From Pseudomonas sp. FeN3W (GTDB lineage Bacteria > Pseudomonadota > Gammaproteobacteria > Pseudomonadales > Pseudomonadaceae), in contig CP136010.1 in assembly GCA_030263805.2 (NCBI GenBank), forward strand, positions 4,231,001 to 4,295,000: a DNA stretch of 64,000 bases, given 5' to 3'. The stretch's first letter is position 1, and every line of letters starts with the position of its first letter. The notes beneath the pieces were generated by a model that saw only the letters and a list, made by a program, of their open reading frames with translations, made no database searches and was not told where the DNA came from. Made by a program: the position numbers and the translations under genes. Positions 53,710-63,099 of this stretch are shown piece by piece.

Positions 53710-54100
53710 TGCGAATGTTAGTGGCTAACAGGCTAGGGAACTGCACACATTCCATGAACAAGTTTTCTAATCATTAAGTTAAGGGCGATTATGTCGACTA
53801 TTTCAAGCGAGACAGTTATTTAGTCCTTGCAAGCGGATCACCATGCGTCAACAAACTTCAATAAACCCGCCCAACCCCGGATTGTGCGTAAAGGCTCTGG
53901 TTTTGCCGCATCCGACGGCATTGGTCAAGGATGCTAAAGACGGCTAAAATTGCCGGCGACCGCTAAGTCTTCACTGTCCGAATAGCTCCATCACCGCGCA
54001 ATATAGATGCTGGCGGAATGGCGGTAAATGTGACGGTAAAACCTATATCGATTAAATTTGTCCCTTTAACCATGCGGGTTTAGGCGACCTATTGATGATT
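53710..54100 (+). other. attR-proximal region with candidate integrase sites
   Basis: No gene. AT-richer than its surroundings. It contains GCGGTAAA (54021-54028), GACGGTAAA (54032-54040), ACCTATATCG (54041-54050) and ACCTATTG (54087-54094). These match the motif types at the attL side. Confidence 0.55.
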
Positions 54101-54113
54101 GAGTGGGAATGAT
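54101..54113 (+). other. attR core (copy of guaA 3' end)
   Basis: GAGTGGGAATGAT matches 12 of 13 bases of the guaA stop region at 47322-47334. It probably is the original guaA 3' end, since a terminator hairpin follows 9 nt later. Confidence 0.75.
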
Positions 54114-54122
54114 CTGAAGCAA

Positions 54123-54146
54123 TGAGGGCAGCCCAGGCTGCCCTCA
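54123..54146 (+). terminator. displaced guaA terminator hairpin
   Basis: TGAGGGCAGC/GCTGCCCTCA, 10 bp with a CCAG loop, immediately beyond attR. It is positioned as the terminator of guaA before the element inserted. No long T-run. Confidence 0.55.
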
Positions 54147-54221
54147 TGCTATGCGCAGCCTCCGCAGAGAGGCGCGTCGAGCCTGATGGGCCCATCAATT
54201 CGGACTGGCTGGAGCCCATGC

Positions 54222-55592
54222 ATGTCCTTTACCCGTAGACAGATTCTCACCGGCCTGGCCGGTCTTGGTGTCGTCGGTCTCGCCGGCAGTGGCGCGCGCT
54301 ACTGGCTCGGTCGCCCGGCCGACATCACCACTCATGACTACGAATTGATTGCCGCCCCGCTGGACGTGGAGCTGGTGCCTGGTCACGTCACGCCTGCCTG
54401 GGCCTATGGCGGGCAAGCGCCTGGCCTGGAGCTGCGTGGCCGTCAGGGCGACTGGCTGCGGGTGCGCTTCATCAACAATCTGCCCGAGCCCACCACCATC
54501 CATTGGCATGGCATTCGTCTGCCGCTGGAAATGGATGGCGTGCCCTACGTATCGCAGTTGCCGGTGTTGCCCGGCGAGTTCTTCGACTATCGCTTCCAGC
54601 TGCACGATGCCGGCAGCTTCTGGTATCACCCGCACACCAGCAGTGCCGCGCAGCTAGGTCGCGGGCTGGTCGGTCCGCTGATTGTCGAGGAGCGCGAACC
54701 AAGCGGTTTCAGGCACGAGCGCACGCTCAACCTGAAAAGCTGGCATGTCGACAAGCAGGGGGCGTTCACCGAATTCAGCGTGCCGCGCGAGGCGGCCCGT
54801 GGCGGCACGCCGGGCGTGCTGTCGACGGTGAATGGCACACATGCGCCCACGCTTGATCTGCCGGCCGGGCAGGTCGTGCGGCTGCGGCTGCTGAATCTCG
54901 ACAACACCCTGACCTATCGCCTGAACCTGCCAGATAGCGAGGCGCGCATCTATGCGCTCGATGGACATCCGGTCGTTCCGATGCCGCTGGGCAAGGAGTA
55001 CTGGCTCGGTCCGGGCATGCGTATCGACCTGGCGCTGAAGGTGCCGGACGCTGGCACGGAGCTGTCCTTGCGCAATGGTCCGCTACGGCTGGCGACGCTG
55101 CGCTCGGTGGCGCATGACGAAGTCGCCGGCGACTGGCCGCCGGCGTTGCCGGCCAATCCCGTGGCGGAGCCGGATCTGCAGCGCGCGGAAACGCTGCGCT
55201 TCAACTTCGAGTGGGCCGGTACCTTGTCGACAGACGCCGCACAGGGCGGCGCCTATACCTTCTGGCAGATCAACGGCGAGGCCTGGGACATCAACGACAA
55301 GACCTGTGCCGATCGCCCGATTGCGACGCTGAAAAAGGATGGCCATTACATCTTCGAGCTGCGCAACCTCAGTCAGTACCAGCATCCGATTCATCTGCAC
55401 GGGATGACCTTCAAGGTGATCTCGTCCAATCGCCGCAAGATCGATCCGTGGTTCACCGATACCTACCTGCTGGGCAAGAACGAGGCGGCCCGTATCGCGC
55501 TGGTCGCCGATAATCCGGGTGTCTGGATGTTTCACTGTCATGTCATCGACCACATGGAAACCGGGTTGATGGCAGCGATCGAGGTGGTATGA
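54222..55592 (+). CDS. TAT-exported multicopper oxidase
   Basis: A 456-residue three-cupredoxin-domain oxidase related to CueO/SufI-type proteins. A twin-arginine signal (TRRQILTGLAGLGVVGLAG) directs folded export. Copper ligands are HWHG (94-97), HPH (136-138), HLHG (near 395) and HCHVIDHMETGLM near the C-terminus, covering T1 and the trinuclear site. It could oxidise Cu(I) in the periplasm. The start at 54222 is at the signal; an upstream open frame adds 12 residues. In P. aeruginosa the orthologue directly follows guaA. Confidence 0.93.
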   Translation: MSFTRRQILTGLAGLGVVGLAGSGARYWLGRPADITTHDYELIAAPLDVELVPGHVTPAWAYGGQAPGLELRGRQGDWLRVRFINNLPEPTTIHWHGIRLPLEMDGVPYVSQLPVLPGEFFDYRFQLHDAGSFWYHPHTSSAAQLGRGLVGPLIVEEREPSGFRHERTLNLKSWHVDKQGAFTEFSVPREAARGGTPGVLSTVNGTHAPTLDLPAGQVVRLRLLNLDNTLTYRLNLPDSEARIYALDGHPVVPMPLGKEYWLGPGMRIDLALKVPDAGTELSLRNGPLRLATLRSVAHDEVAGDWPPALPANPVAEPDLQRAETLRFNFEWAGTLSTDAAQGGAYTFWQINGEAWDINDKTCADRPIATLKKDGHYIFELRNLSQYQHPIHLHGMTFKVISSNRRKIDPWFTDTYLLGKNEAARIALVADNPGVWMFHCHVIDHMETGLMAAIEVV

Positions 55593-55611
55593 GACAGGGC
55601 GGAGTAGGGCA

Positions 55612-56094
55612 GTGAGGAAGCCGCAGATCATCGACCGCAGCCAGGACGAGCGCTTCATGCGCGAAGCCCTGGCGCTGGCGGCGCAGGGCGCTGCGTTGGG
55701 AGAGGTGCCGGTCGGCGCTGTGCTGGTGCAGGATGGACAGATCATCGGGCGCGGCTTCAACTGCCCGATCTCCCGACACGACCCCAGTGCGCATGCGGAA
55801 ATGGTCGCGGTGCGGGATGCGGCGCAGGTGCTGCAGAACTATCGGCTACCCGGTGTGACGCTCTACGTCACGCTGGAGCCGTGCAGCATGTGCGCCGGTC
55901 TGATCGTGCATTCGCGGATCCAGCGCGTCGTCTATGGCGCCACCGAGCCGAAGGCCGGCGTGGTTGTCAGTCGCGGCCAGTTTTTCGATCAGGGCTTTCT
56001 CAACCACCGGGTGCTGGTCGAGGGTGGTGTGCTGGCCGAGGAGTGCGGGATGGTGCTCAGCGAGTTCTTCCGCCAGCGCCGGCAGAAGGGTTAG
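55612..56094 (+). CDS. tadA: tRNA adenosine(34) deaminase
   Basis: A 160-residue zinc deaminase converting A34 to inosine in tRNA-Arg(ACG). H61-A62-E63 (SAHAEM) with the catalytic Glu and the C91-x2-C94 zinc pair (PCSMC) are intact. GTG at 55612 with GGAG 8 nt upstream is used. An internal Met at 55660 would be shorter. It follows the oxidase gene by 19 nt. Confidence 0.94.
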   Translation: MRKPQIIDRSQDERFMREALALAAQGAALGEVPVGAVLVQDGQIIGRGFNCPISRHDPSAHAEMVAVRDAAQVLQNYRLPGVTLYVTLEPCSMCAGLIVHSRIQRVVYGATEPKAGVVVSRGQFFDQGFLNHRVLVEGGVLAEECGMVLSEFFRQRRQKG

Positions 56095-57184
56095 CGCGCC
56101 GCTGTTGTCGGCTGCAGCGTTTCATGGGCGGCGACGCTGCCCTGTGCCGGAAAGACCACCAGATGGTCGGCGGCGATGGCGATGCCGACTTCCTGCCCGG
56201 TGGGGTAGTCCGCATGGCTGGTGAAGATCGCCACCAGTTGATTGCCGGTGGGCAGCTGCAGCCGGTACAGCGTCGACGCGCCGAGGAAGGTCTTGCCGAC
56301 GATAAGCGCCCGCAGCGGGCTGTCCGGCTTGTAGACGATGTCATCCGGGCGCAGCAGCACATCCACCGAGCTGCCTGCCGGCCAGGTGTAGGCGCGGTTG
56401 CCGCGAATCACACCGAGTTCGGTCTGCACGGTTTCCGGGTCTAGCAGCTGCCCTCGGATGAAATAGCCCTGGCCGATAAAGCTGGCCACGAAGGGCGTCA
56501 GCGGTTCGTGGTAAAGGTTGAACGGGGTGTCCCACTGCTCCAGGCGACCGTCCTTGAACACGCCGACCTGATCGCTGACGGCGAAGGCTTCTTCCTGGTC
56601 GTGGGTAACCAGAATGGCGCTGGTGTTGCGTGCCTTGAGGATCTCGCGCACCTCATGGCTGAGGCGCCGACGCAGTTCGACGTCGAGGTTGGAGAACGGC
56701 TCGTCCAGCAGCAAAAGTGCAGGCTCGGGCGCCAGGGCGCGGGCCAGTGCGACGCGCTGCTGCTGTCCCCCGGAGAGCTCGTGCGGATAGCGTCTGCCAA
56801 GGGCGGCCAGGTGCACCAGTTCGAGCATCTCGGAGACGATTCGCGAGCAGTCAGGCTGCTTGCGAATCCCGAAGGCAATGTTTTCCGCCACGGTCAGATG
56901 GGGAAACAGCGCGTAGTCCTGAAAGACCATGCCGATGCGGCGCTTCTCCGGCGCCAGGGTGAAGCCCGAGCGGGAAATGACCGACTCCGCCAGGTGGATT
57001 TCGCCCTGGTGCACCGGCTCGAAGCCGGCGATGGCACGCAGCGTAGTGGTCTTGCCGCAACCGGACGGGCCCAGCAGGCAGCCGATGTCGCCGCGGTTCA
57101 GATGCAGGTTGAGGTGCTGGACGATGCTCTGCTCGCCGTAGCCGCAGGCCAGGTCACGCAGTTGCAGCAGCGGCGGCTCGTGCT

Positions 57185-57188
<4 letters not shown>
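56091..57188 (-). CDS. ABC transporter ATP-binding protein, FbpC/PotA type
   Basis: A 365-residue ATPase of the iron/spermidine/putrescine import class. Walker A is GPSGCGKTTT (about 38-47), the signature LSGGQQQRVALARAL, Walker B LLLLDEPFSNLD, and the His switch VTHDQEEAFA. A C-terminal TOBE domain is present (from ~residue 285, VDVLLRPDDIVY). The Met at 57188 overlaps the argF stop in an ATGA. No permease or binding protein lies in the window, so the substrate is unknown; iron(III) is a guess from similarity. It converges on tadA with a 4-nt overlap. Confidence 0.88.
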
Positions 57189-58105
<917 letters not shown>

Positions 58106-58299
58106 ATCAACTACCTTTATTGCCGCAGCGCGATCCAGTGCTTTTCGACAGAAAAAGGGGACCGACGACTGGGGGTCGCACGGGGAGCGACGAAACGGGA
58201 AAGGCGCGATCTTATCCAGAAAGCGAGCATAGGCGCAAATCCGCAGCCCACGGCCTCCGGTGGGCTGAATCGCCGTGCTGACGGCCTTTGCGCCGCAAC

Positions 58300-58324
58300 A
58301 AAGCCGAGTCCTCCGCTCGGCTTT
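58300..58324. other. hairpin upstream of grxD
   Basis: AAAGCCGAG/CTCGGCTTT, 9 bp with a 7-nt loop, in the divergent argF-grxD gap. TACAAT at 58341-58346 is a reasonable -10 for grxD. Role of the hairpin unknown. Confidence 0.4.
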
Positions 58325-58377
58325 CCCACGCTTTTTCCGTTACAATGCGCGGCAACCGTGTCTAGCCGAGGTACTCC

Positions 58378-58704
58378 ATGGATATCATCGAAACCATCAA
58401 AGAACAGATCGCCAACAACCCGGTGCTGCTTTACATGAAGGGTTCGCCCAACGCCCCGCAGTGCGGCTTTTCCGCTCGTGCGACCCAGGCGGTAATGGGC
58501 TGTGGCGAGAAGTTCGCTTACGTCGACATCCTGCAGAACCCGGAAATTCGCGCCAACCTGCCGACCTATGCCAACTGGCCGACCTTCCCGCAGCTGTGGG
58601 TGAACGGTGAGCTGGTCGGAGGCAGCGACATCATCCTCGAGATGTTCGAGAAGGGTGAACTGCAGACCCTGATCAAGTCCGCTGTCGGCAAGGCCGAGGC
58701 CTGA
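58378..58704 (+). CDS. grxD: monothiol glutaredoxin GrxD
   Basis: A 108-residue CGFS glutaredoxin that carries [2Fe-2S] clusters with glutathione. C29 lies in PQCGFSARA. WPTFPQLWVNGELVGGSDI binds glutathione. Together with the isc operon it serves Fe-S trafficking. Confidence 0.97.
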   Translation: MDIIETIKEQIANNPVLLYMKGSPNAPQCGFSARATQAVMGCGEKFAYVDILQNPEIRANLPTYANWPTFPQLWVNGELVGGSDIILEMFEKGELQTLIKSAVGKAEA

Positions 58705-58733
58705 GCCCGGTCTGACCGCGTAGGCTCTGCCTG

Positions 58734-58764
58734 ATGCCCGCATCCAAGGATGCGGGCATTTTTG
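58734..58764 (+). terminator. grxD terminator
   Basis: A 12-bp stem ATGCCCGCATCC/GGATGCGGGCAT with a T-run after it, 30 nt past the grxD stop. Confidence 0.93.
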
Positions 58765-58895
58765 TTTGTGTCACTTCGCTGAAAAATGCCGCTCGGCTGA
58801 CGCGTTGATCTTTATGGTTCTTTCCGGGTCAGAGGTCGCGGTGAGGGCGCTTCCCTCTGTTCTGCTTGATCCCTTGATGTGAGAGACGCCACCTG

Positions 58896-59258
58896 ATGCC
58901 CTATATGCGAGTGTTGCCTTTCCTGATCGTGTTGGCGATTGTCTTGTTCAACGGCTTGAAGCCAGAGCCGGTACCGCAGCTGTTCGATCAGCAAGACAAG
59001 CTGCATCATCTGCTGGGTTTCGCCGCGCTGGCGTTTACCCTTCGCCTGGCGTTCCCGCGGGTGCCATTCCTGTGGGGACTGAGCCTGACAGTTATTGCAG
59101 CGCTGTCGATCGAGATCGGTCAGGGCTTGCTGCCTTATCGGACCGCTTCGCGCTGGGACATGCTGGCCAATGTTCTGGGTGTGCTGCTGGGCTGGGGCTG
59201 CTCATTGATTGCGCAAGGCTGGTGGCGTCAGCGTCTGGGTGAACCGCTGACCGAGTAG
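58896..59258 (+). CDS. VanZ-like small membrane protein
   Basis: A 120-residue protein with about three or four transmembrane segments (5-20, 38-52, 58-75, 88-108) and the VanZ-like features DKLHHLLGFAALAF, IEIGQ and SRWDMLANVLG. VanZ-family proteins are of unclear function; some affect antibiotic tolerance. A second Met three codons in is an alternative start. Confidence 0.8.
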   Translation: MPYMRVLPFLIVLAIVLFNGLKPEPVPQLFDQQDKLHHLLGFAALAFTLRLAFPRVPFLWGLSLTVIAALSIEIGQGLLPYRTASRWDMLANVLGVLLGWGCSLIAQGWWRQRLGEPLTE

Positions 59259-59372
59259 GATTCGGCAACCTGGACTCGACTGCGCCAGCAGAACGCGCTT
59301 CAGCGCGGCCCCGGAGGGGTGAGCGAAGCGAATAACCTGGGACATGGTCCCTGGTGAGAGTCCGGCGACAAT

Positions 59373-59400
59373 AAAAAAGCCCCGGTATCAACCGAGGCTT
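59373..59400 (-). terminator. terminator of tRNA-Asn
   Basis: A 10-bp stem AAGCCTCGGT/ACCGGGGCTT (one G-U pair) with a TGAT loop on the minus strand, followed by a T-run. It starts 7 nt after the tRNA. Confidence 0.88.
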
Positions 59401-59407
59401 AGAAATT

Positions 59408-59483
59408 TGGCTCCGCGACCTGGACTCGAACCAGGGACCCAATGATTAACAGTCATTTGCTCTACCGACTGAGCTATCGCGGA
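59408..59483 (-). tRNA. tRNA-Asn (anticodon GTT)
   Basis: A 76-nt tRNA with encoded CCA. Acceptor TCCGCGA/TCGCGGA, D arm GCTCAGTCGGTAGAGC, anticodon loop CTGTTAA with GTT, T arm CCTGGTTCGAGTCCAGG. It is a Tgt substrate (GUN anticodon). Confidence 0.98.
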
Positions 59484-59585
59484 ACAACGGTGCGTATCCT
59501 ACTGTTTGCAAAAGAGAAGTCAACCCTTTGCAACGCAAGGAACGACGCCGCGCCCGGAGTCTGAGAAGGCCCCGGGCGGATCGAG

Positions 59586-60782
59586 TCAGAGCACCTGAAC
59601 GATGGCGTCAGTGACGTGACCGATATTGTTGCGGTTCAGTGCGGCGGCGCAGATTCGGCCGGTGCTGATAGCGTAGACGCCGAACTCGACCCGCAGTCGC
59701 TCGACCTGCTCGGCCGTAAGGCCGGAGTAGGAGAACATGCCGCGCTGCGCTGCAACGAAACTGAAGTCCGTCTTCGCGCCTTTGGCCGCCAGTTGCTCGA
59801 CCATGCTCAGACGCAGCTCGCGGATGCGACTGCGCATCTCGCCCAGCTCGGCTTCCCACATCGCGCGCAGTTCCGGACTGTTGAGTACAGCGGAGACGAT
59901 GATGGCGCCATGGGTCGGCGGGTTGGAATAGTTGGTGCGGATCACGCGCTTGACCTGCGACAGTACGCGTGCCGACTCCTCGCGACTCTGAGTCACCATC
60001 GACAGTGCGCCGACGCGTTCGCCGTACAGCGAGAAGGACTTGGAGAACGAGCTGGAAACGAAGAAGGTCATGCCCGACTCGGCGAACAGGCGCACGGCGG
60101 CAGCGTCCTCTTCGATGCTGTCGCCGAAGCCCTGGTAGGCGATGTCGATGAACGGCACGTGATCCTGGGCGCGCAGCACGTCGAGAATCTGCTTCCAGTC
60201 ATCCAGGTTCAGATCGACGCCAGTCGGGTTGTGGCAGCAGGCGTGCAGCACGACGATGGAGCGCGGCGGCAGGTTCTTCAGGTCCTGCAGCAGACCGGCG
60301 CGGTCGATGCCGTGATTGCTGGCGTCGTAGTAGCTGTAGTTCTGCACCGGAAAGCCGGCCGACTCGAACAGCGCGCGATGGTTTTCCCAGCTCGGGTTGC
60401 TGATGGCAACCACGGCGTCCGGTAGCAGGCGTTTGAGGAAGTCTGCGCCGACCTTGAGTGCGCCGGTTCCGCCGAGCGCCTGGGTAGTCACCACCCGGCC
60501 TTCGGCGATCAGCGGAGAATTCTCGCCGAACAGCAGTTTCTGTACGGCAGCGTCGTAGGCGGCGATGCCTTCGATCGGCAGGTAGCCGCGGGGCGCGTGG
60601 GCAGCTATACGGGCCTGCTCGGCTTCGACCACGGCGCGCAGCAACGGAATGCGGCCTTCTTCGTTGTAGTAGACACCGACACCGAGATTGACCTTGTTCG
60701 GCCGCGTGTCGGCGTTGAAGGCTTCATTGAGGCCGAGGATAGGATCGCGCGGCGCCATTTCGACAGCAGAGAACAAACTCAT
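59586..60782 (-). CDS. tyrB: aromatic amino acid aminotransferase
   Basis: A 398-residue class I aminotransferase. PLP Lys is K248 in SSSFSKSFSLYGERVG. NPSWENH, ACCHNPTGVDL, FIDIAYQGFGD and the C-terminal R-binding block RGMFSYSGL are intact. It closely matches Pseudomonas TyrB/PhhC-type enzymes acting on tyrosine, phenylalanine and aspartate. It is divergent from uvrB. Confidence 0.92.
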   Translation of the reverse strand: MSLFSAVEMAPRDPILGLNEAFNADTRPNKVNLGVGVYYNEEGRIPLLRAVVEAEQARIAAHAPRGYLPIEGIAAYDAAVQKLLFGENSPLIAEGRVVTTQALGGTGALKVGADFLKRLLPDAVVAISNPSWENHRALFESAGFPVQNYSYYDASNHGIDRAGLLQDLKNLPPRSIVVLHACCHNPTGVDLNLDDWKQILDVLRAQDHVPFIDIAYQGFGDSIEEDAAAVRLFAESGMTFFVSSSFSKSFSLYGERVGALSMVTQSREESARVLSQVKRVIRTNYSNPPTHGAIIVSAVLNSPELRAMWEAELGEMRSRIRELRLSMVEQLAAKGAKTDFSFVAAQRGMFSYSGLTAEQVERLRVEFGVYAISTGRICAAALNRNNIGHVTDAIVQVL

Positions 60783-61076
60783 GGTGAGGGGGCTCGAAAG
60801 AGAAGAGTGACTAGATTCACCACCCTCGCGTCGGCGCGCAGGGTGATGCGCAAACGGGGCGGTAGTATAGCGGTCATGCCTGTTGCCTGCGATATGCTAC
60901 CGAGGTTTTCTGATCACTTTCGGTGCGTTTTGCGTACTGAAAAGATGGGCGGTTTCTCAGCTTTGCGCGCCATCGCTGGCAGCGGATTTCAGGATTCGCT
61001 CGCCGTCGCGCCAAGCCGCTGGATGGCTGTCGAAAGTCCGGCTGCCAAGCTCGCACACGTTACCTAGAGAGGCGAA

Positions 61077-63092
61077 ATGTCCAAGTTCGAACTGGTCACC
61101 CGTTTCAAGCCGGCCGGCGATCAGCCGGAGGCCATTCGGCAGATGATCGAAGGCATCGAGGCGGGGTTGTCGCACCAGACGCTGCTGGGCGTCACCGGCT
61201 CGGGCAAGACCTTCAGCATTGCCAACGTCATCGCCCACGTGCAGCGACCCACGCTGGTGCTGGCGCCGAACAAGACGCTCGCTGCGCAGCTCTATGGCGA
61301 GTTCAAAGCGTTCTTTCCGAACAACGCGGTGGAGTATTTCGTTTCCTACTACGACTATTACCAGCCGGAAGCCTATGTGCCATCGTCCGACACCTTCATC
61401 GAGAAGGACGCCTCGATCAACGACCATATCGAGCAGATGCGCCTGTCGGCGACCAAGGCGCTGCTGGAGCGGCCGGATGCGATCATCGTCACCACGGTGT
61501 CGTGCATCTACGGTCTGGGTGATCCGCAGTCGTATCTGAAGATGGTGCTGCACGTCGATCGCGGCGACCGCCTCGATCAGCGCGAGCTGCTGCGCCGGCT
61601 GACCGGCCTGCAGTACACCCGCAACGACATGGATTTCGCTCGCGCGACCTTCCGTGTGCGCGGCGACGTGATCGACGTGTTCCCGGCCGAATCGGACCTC
61701 GAAGCGGTGCGCATCGAGCTGTTCGACGACGAGGTGGAGAGCCTGTCGGCCTTCGATCCGCTCACCGGCGAAGTGATCCGCAAGCTGCCGCGCTTCACCT
61801 TCTACCCCAAGAGTCATTACGTGACGCCGCGCGAGACCCTGCTCGATGCCATCGAGAAGATCAAGGACGAGCTGCGTGAGCGCCTCGACTATCTGCGCGG
61901 CCAGAACAAGCTGGTGGAGGCGCAGCGTCTGGAGCAGCGCACGCGTTTCGATCTGGAAATGATCATGGAGCTGGGTTACTGCAACGGCATCGAAAATTAC
62001 TCGCGCTATCTGTCCGGGCGTGATGCTGGCGAGCCGCCACCGACGCTGTTCGACTACCTGCCGGCCGATGCTCTTCTGGTGATCGATGAGTCCCACGTGT
62101 CGGTGCCGCAGGTCGGCGCGATGTACAAGGGCGACCGCTCGCGCAAGGAAACCCTGGTGGAATACGGCTTTCGCCTGCCATCGGCGCTGGACAACCGGCC
62201 GATGCGCTTCGACGAATGGGAAGCGATCTGCCCGCAGACCATCTTTGTCTCCGCGACACCCGGCCCTTACGAGGCCGAACATGCAGGCCGCGTGGTCGAG
62301 CAGGTTGTGCGTCCGACGGGGCTGGTCGATCCACAGATCGAGGTACGTCCGGCGCTGACGCAGGTCGACGATCTACTGTCGGAGATCCGCAAGTGCGTGG
62401 CCAAGGAGGAGCGGGTGCTGGTCACCACGCTGACCAAGCGCATGGCCGAGGACCTGACCGACTACCTTGGCGATCACGACGTGCGGGTGCGCTACCTGCA
62501 CTCGGACATCGACACGGTGGAGCGGGTCGAGATCATCCGCGACCTGCGGTTGGGCACTTTCGACGTGCTGGTGGGCATCAACCTGCTGCGCGAAGGCCTG
62601 GACATGCCCGAGGTGTCGCTGGTGGCGATTCTCGATGCGGACAAGGAAGGCTTCCTGCGCTCCGAGCGCTCGCTGATCCAGACTATCGGCCGCGCCGCGC
62701 GCAACCTCAATGGCCGGGCGATTCTCTACGCGGACAACGTCACCGGCTCCATGCAGCGCGCCATCGACGAGACCGAGCGTCGTCGTGCCAAGCAAATCGC
62801 TTTCAACGAGGCTCATGGCATCGTGCCGAAGGGCGTCACGAAGGATGTGCAGGACATTCTCGAAGGCGCCACGGTCCCCGGCTCGCGCAGCAAGAAGCGG
62901 CGCGGCGAGGCCAGGGCGGCGGAAGAGAGTGCGCGCTACGAGAACGATCTGCGTTCGCCGAGCGAGATCACCAAGCGGATTCGTCAGCTGGAAGAGAAAA
63001 TGCTGAGCCTGGCGCGCGATCTGGAGTTCGAGGCGGCCGCCGAGGCGCGCGACGAAATCCACAAGCTGCGCGAGCGGCTGCTGCAGGTCTGA
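61077..63092 (+). CDS. uvrB: excinuclease ABC subunit B
   Basis: A 671-residue DNA-damage-verification helicase of nucleotide excision repair. Walker A GVTGSGKT is at residues 38-45. The beta-hairpin region YYDYYQPEAYVPSSDTFIEKD (in two parts), DESH, the helicase motif TIGRAARN and the C-terminal UVR domain (KRIRQLEEKMLSLARDLEFE) are present. Length is standard. No clear LexA box (CTG-N10-CAG) was found in the upstream ~290 nt. Confidence 0.98.
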   Translation: MSKFELVTRFKPAGDQPEAIRQMIEGIEAGLSHQTLLGVTGSGKTFSIANVIAHVQRPTLVLAPNKTLAAQLYGEFKAFFPNNAVEYFVSYYDYYQPEAYVPSSDTFIEKDASINDHIEQMRLSATKALLERPDAIIVTTVSCIYGLGDPQSYLKMVLHVDRGDRLDQRELLRRLTGLQYTRNDMDFARATFRVRGDVIDVFPAESDLEAVRIELFDDEVESLSAFDPLTGEVIRKLPRFTFYPKSHYVTPRETLLDAIEKIKDELRERLDYLRGQNKLVEAQRLEQRTRFDLEMIMELGYCNGIENYSRYLSGRDAGEPPPTLFDYLPADALLVIDESHVSVPQVGAMYKGDRSRKETLVEYGFRLPSALDNRPMRFDEWEAICPQTIFVSATPGPYEAEHAGRVVEQVVRPTGLVDPQIEVRPALTQVDDLLSEIRKCVAKEERVLVTTLTKRMAEDLTDYLGDHDVRVRYLHSDIDTVERVEIIRDLRLGTFDVLVGINLLREGLDMPEVSLVAILDADKEGFLRSERSLIQTIGRAARNLNGRAILYADNVTGSMQRAIDETERRRAKQIAFNEAHGIVPKGVTKDVQDILEGATVPGSRSKKRRGEARAAEESARYENDLRSPSEITKRIRQLEEKMLSLARDLEFEAAAEARDEIHKLRERLLQV

Positions 63093-63099
63093 CGGCAGC

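Larger units (their letters stand above)
47335..54113. mobile_element. guaA-integrated genomic element, ~6.8 kb
   Basis: The element is bounded by 13-nt near-direct repeats (47322-47334, 54101-54113) and carries a P4-type tyrosine integrase next to attL. It also has an AlpA-type regulator, a two-gene HicA-like/HTH module, an IS3-family IS, a broken membrane-protein gene and a broken PAS-GGDEF-EAL gene. In P. aeruginosa, guaA and the multicopper oxidase gene are adjacent, supporting insertion here. No conjugation, replication or phage structural genes are present, so it is probably a non-autonomous or decayed island. Confidence 0.85.

Noticed and set aside
58106..58377. ArgR operator for argF
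   Set aside because: GTCGC-like half-sites are present near 58150-58190 but spacing and orientation do not clearly fit the Pseudomonas ARG box.
60783..61076. LexA box upstream of uvrB
   Set aside because: The closest candidate, CTG...CAG around 60970, has the wrong spacing (11 nt) and no AT-rich core.
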